Assembly (NCBI GenBank): GCA_039683515.1
Contig: JBDKRG010000055.1
Coordinates: 1-5,420, forward strand
DNA from: JAJFUE01 sp039683515
GTDB taxonomy: Bacteria > Sumerlaeota > Sumerlaeia > MVZB01
Reading direction: 5' to 3'
Length of the DNA stretch: 5,420 nucleotides
Shown here: one piece after another, positions 5,300 to 5,420 of the stretch
Numbering within the stretch: position 1 is the first letter of the stretch
Layout of the letters: each line of letters starts with the position of its first letter
The notes under the pieces: generated by a model
What the model saw: only the letters and a program-made list of their open reading frames with translations
Database searches by the model: none
Told to the model about the DNA's origin: nothing
Translations under genes and position numbers: made by a program

Positions 5300-5420
5300 T
5301 CATTCCCCAAATTTCAAAAGCATCTTCAGTGCGGCAAGGAGTCGGCGAAAATGAGGCGAGGTAGCCAGCGCCAACGGCGCGGTAAGATAATAGCCTGGGG
5401 CAGAGCGAAGCGTCGCCCCA
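5300..5420 (-). other. Open 39-codon tail entering from the window edge, unrecognised
   Basis: A minus-strand frame is open from the right edge (codons start at 5419) to a TGA at 5302-5300. It reads GATLRSAPGYYLTAPLALAT followed by SPHFRRLLAALKMLLKFGE. It may be the C-terminus of a gene lying beyond the window, with the amphipathic end of a real protein, or chance reading through repeat DNA. The outermost 25 nt (5396-5420) form a hairpin with 6-bp arms, TGGGGC and GCCCCA, an odd thing to find inside a normal coding end. I do not recognise a family. The stretch from here to the glycosyltransferase ATG otherwise contains only the hairpins described separately. Confidence 0.25.

Overview
This is a GC-rich bacterial window with five genes, all on the minus strand and read from right to left. 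Dense GC-ending codons, recognisable Shine-Dalgarno sequences (a perfect AGGAGG before one gene) and signalling-domain paralogues fit a large-genome environmental bacterium. The taxon cannot be fixed from the sequence. The hairpin-rich right edge loosely recalls the repeat-rich intergenic DNA of Planctomycetes and similar phyla, but that is only an impression.

Layout, in transcription order. At 5420-5141 there is a non-coding or repeat-like stretch. It holds a 39-codon open tail entering from the window edge, a 20-bp inverted repeat with one mismatch whose arms are themselves palindromes, and a third hairpin close to the next gene. At 5140-4199 lies a family 2 glycosyltransferase of the WcaE/rhamnosyltransferase type. 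At 4198-4069 there is a spacer with a good sigma70-like promoter and a 17-bp palindrome. From 4068 to 181 four genes are packed like an operon: a membrane-anchored GAF-SpoIIE (PP2C) phosphatase resembling RsbU; a STAS anti-sigma-factor antagonist resembling RsbV; a HATPase anti-sigma factor/serine kinase resembling RsbW; and a soluble GAF-like sensor histidine kinase. Junctions are a 4-nt ATGA overlap, 9 nt, and 1 nt. Positions 180-1 hold no supported gene, only two short palindromes.

How the genes probably work together: the first three form a complete partner-switching set. The RsbW-like kinase would phosphorylate the STAS protein (likely on Ser62) and bind an unseen target such as a sigma factor. 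The SpoIIE phosphatase, tuned by its GAF domain, would dephosphorylate the STAS protein so that it captures the kinase and frees the target. The fourth gene couples this switch to a classical histidine kinase, yet neither a response regulator nor a sigma factor is in the window. The joined switch plus orphan kinase is the most interesting biology here. The glycosyltransferase appears to be a separate transcription unit. No mobile-element gene, CRISPR array, tRNA or rRNA was seen.
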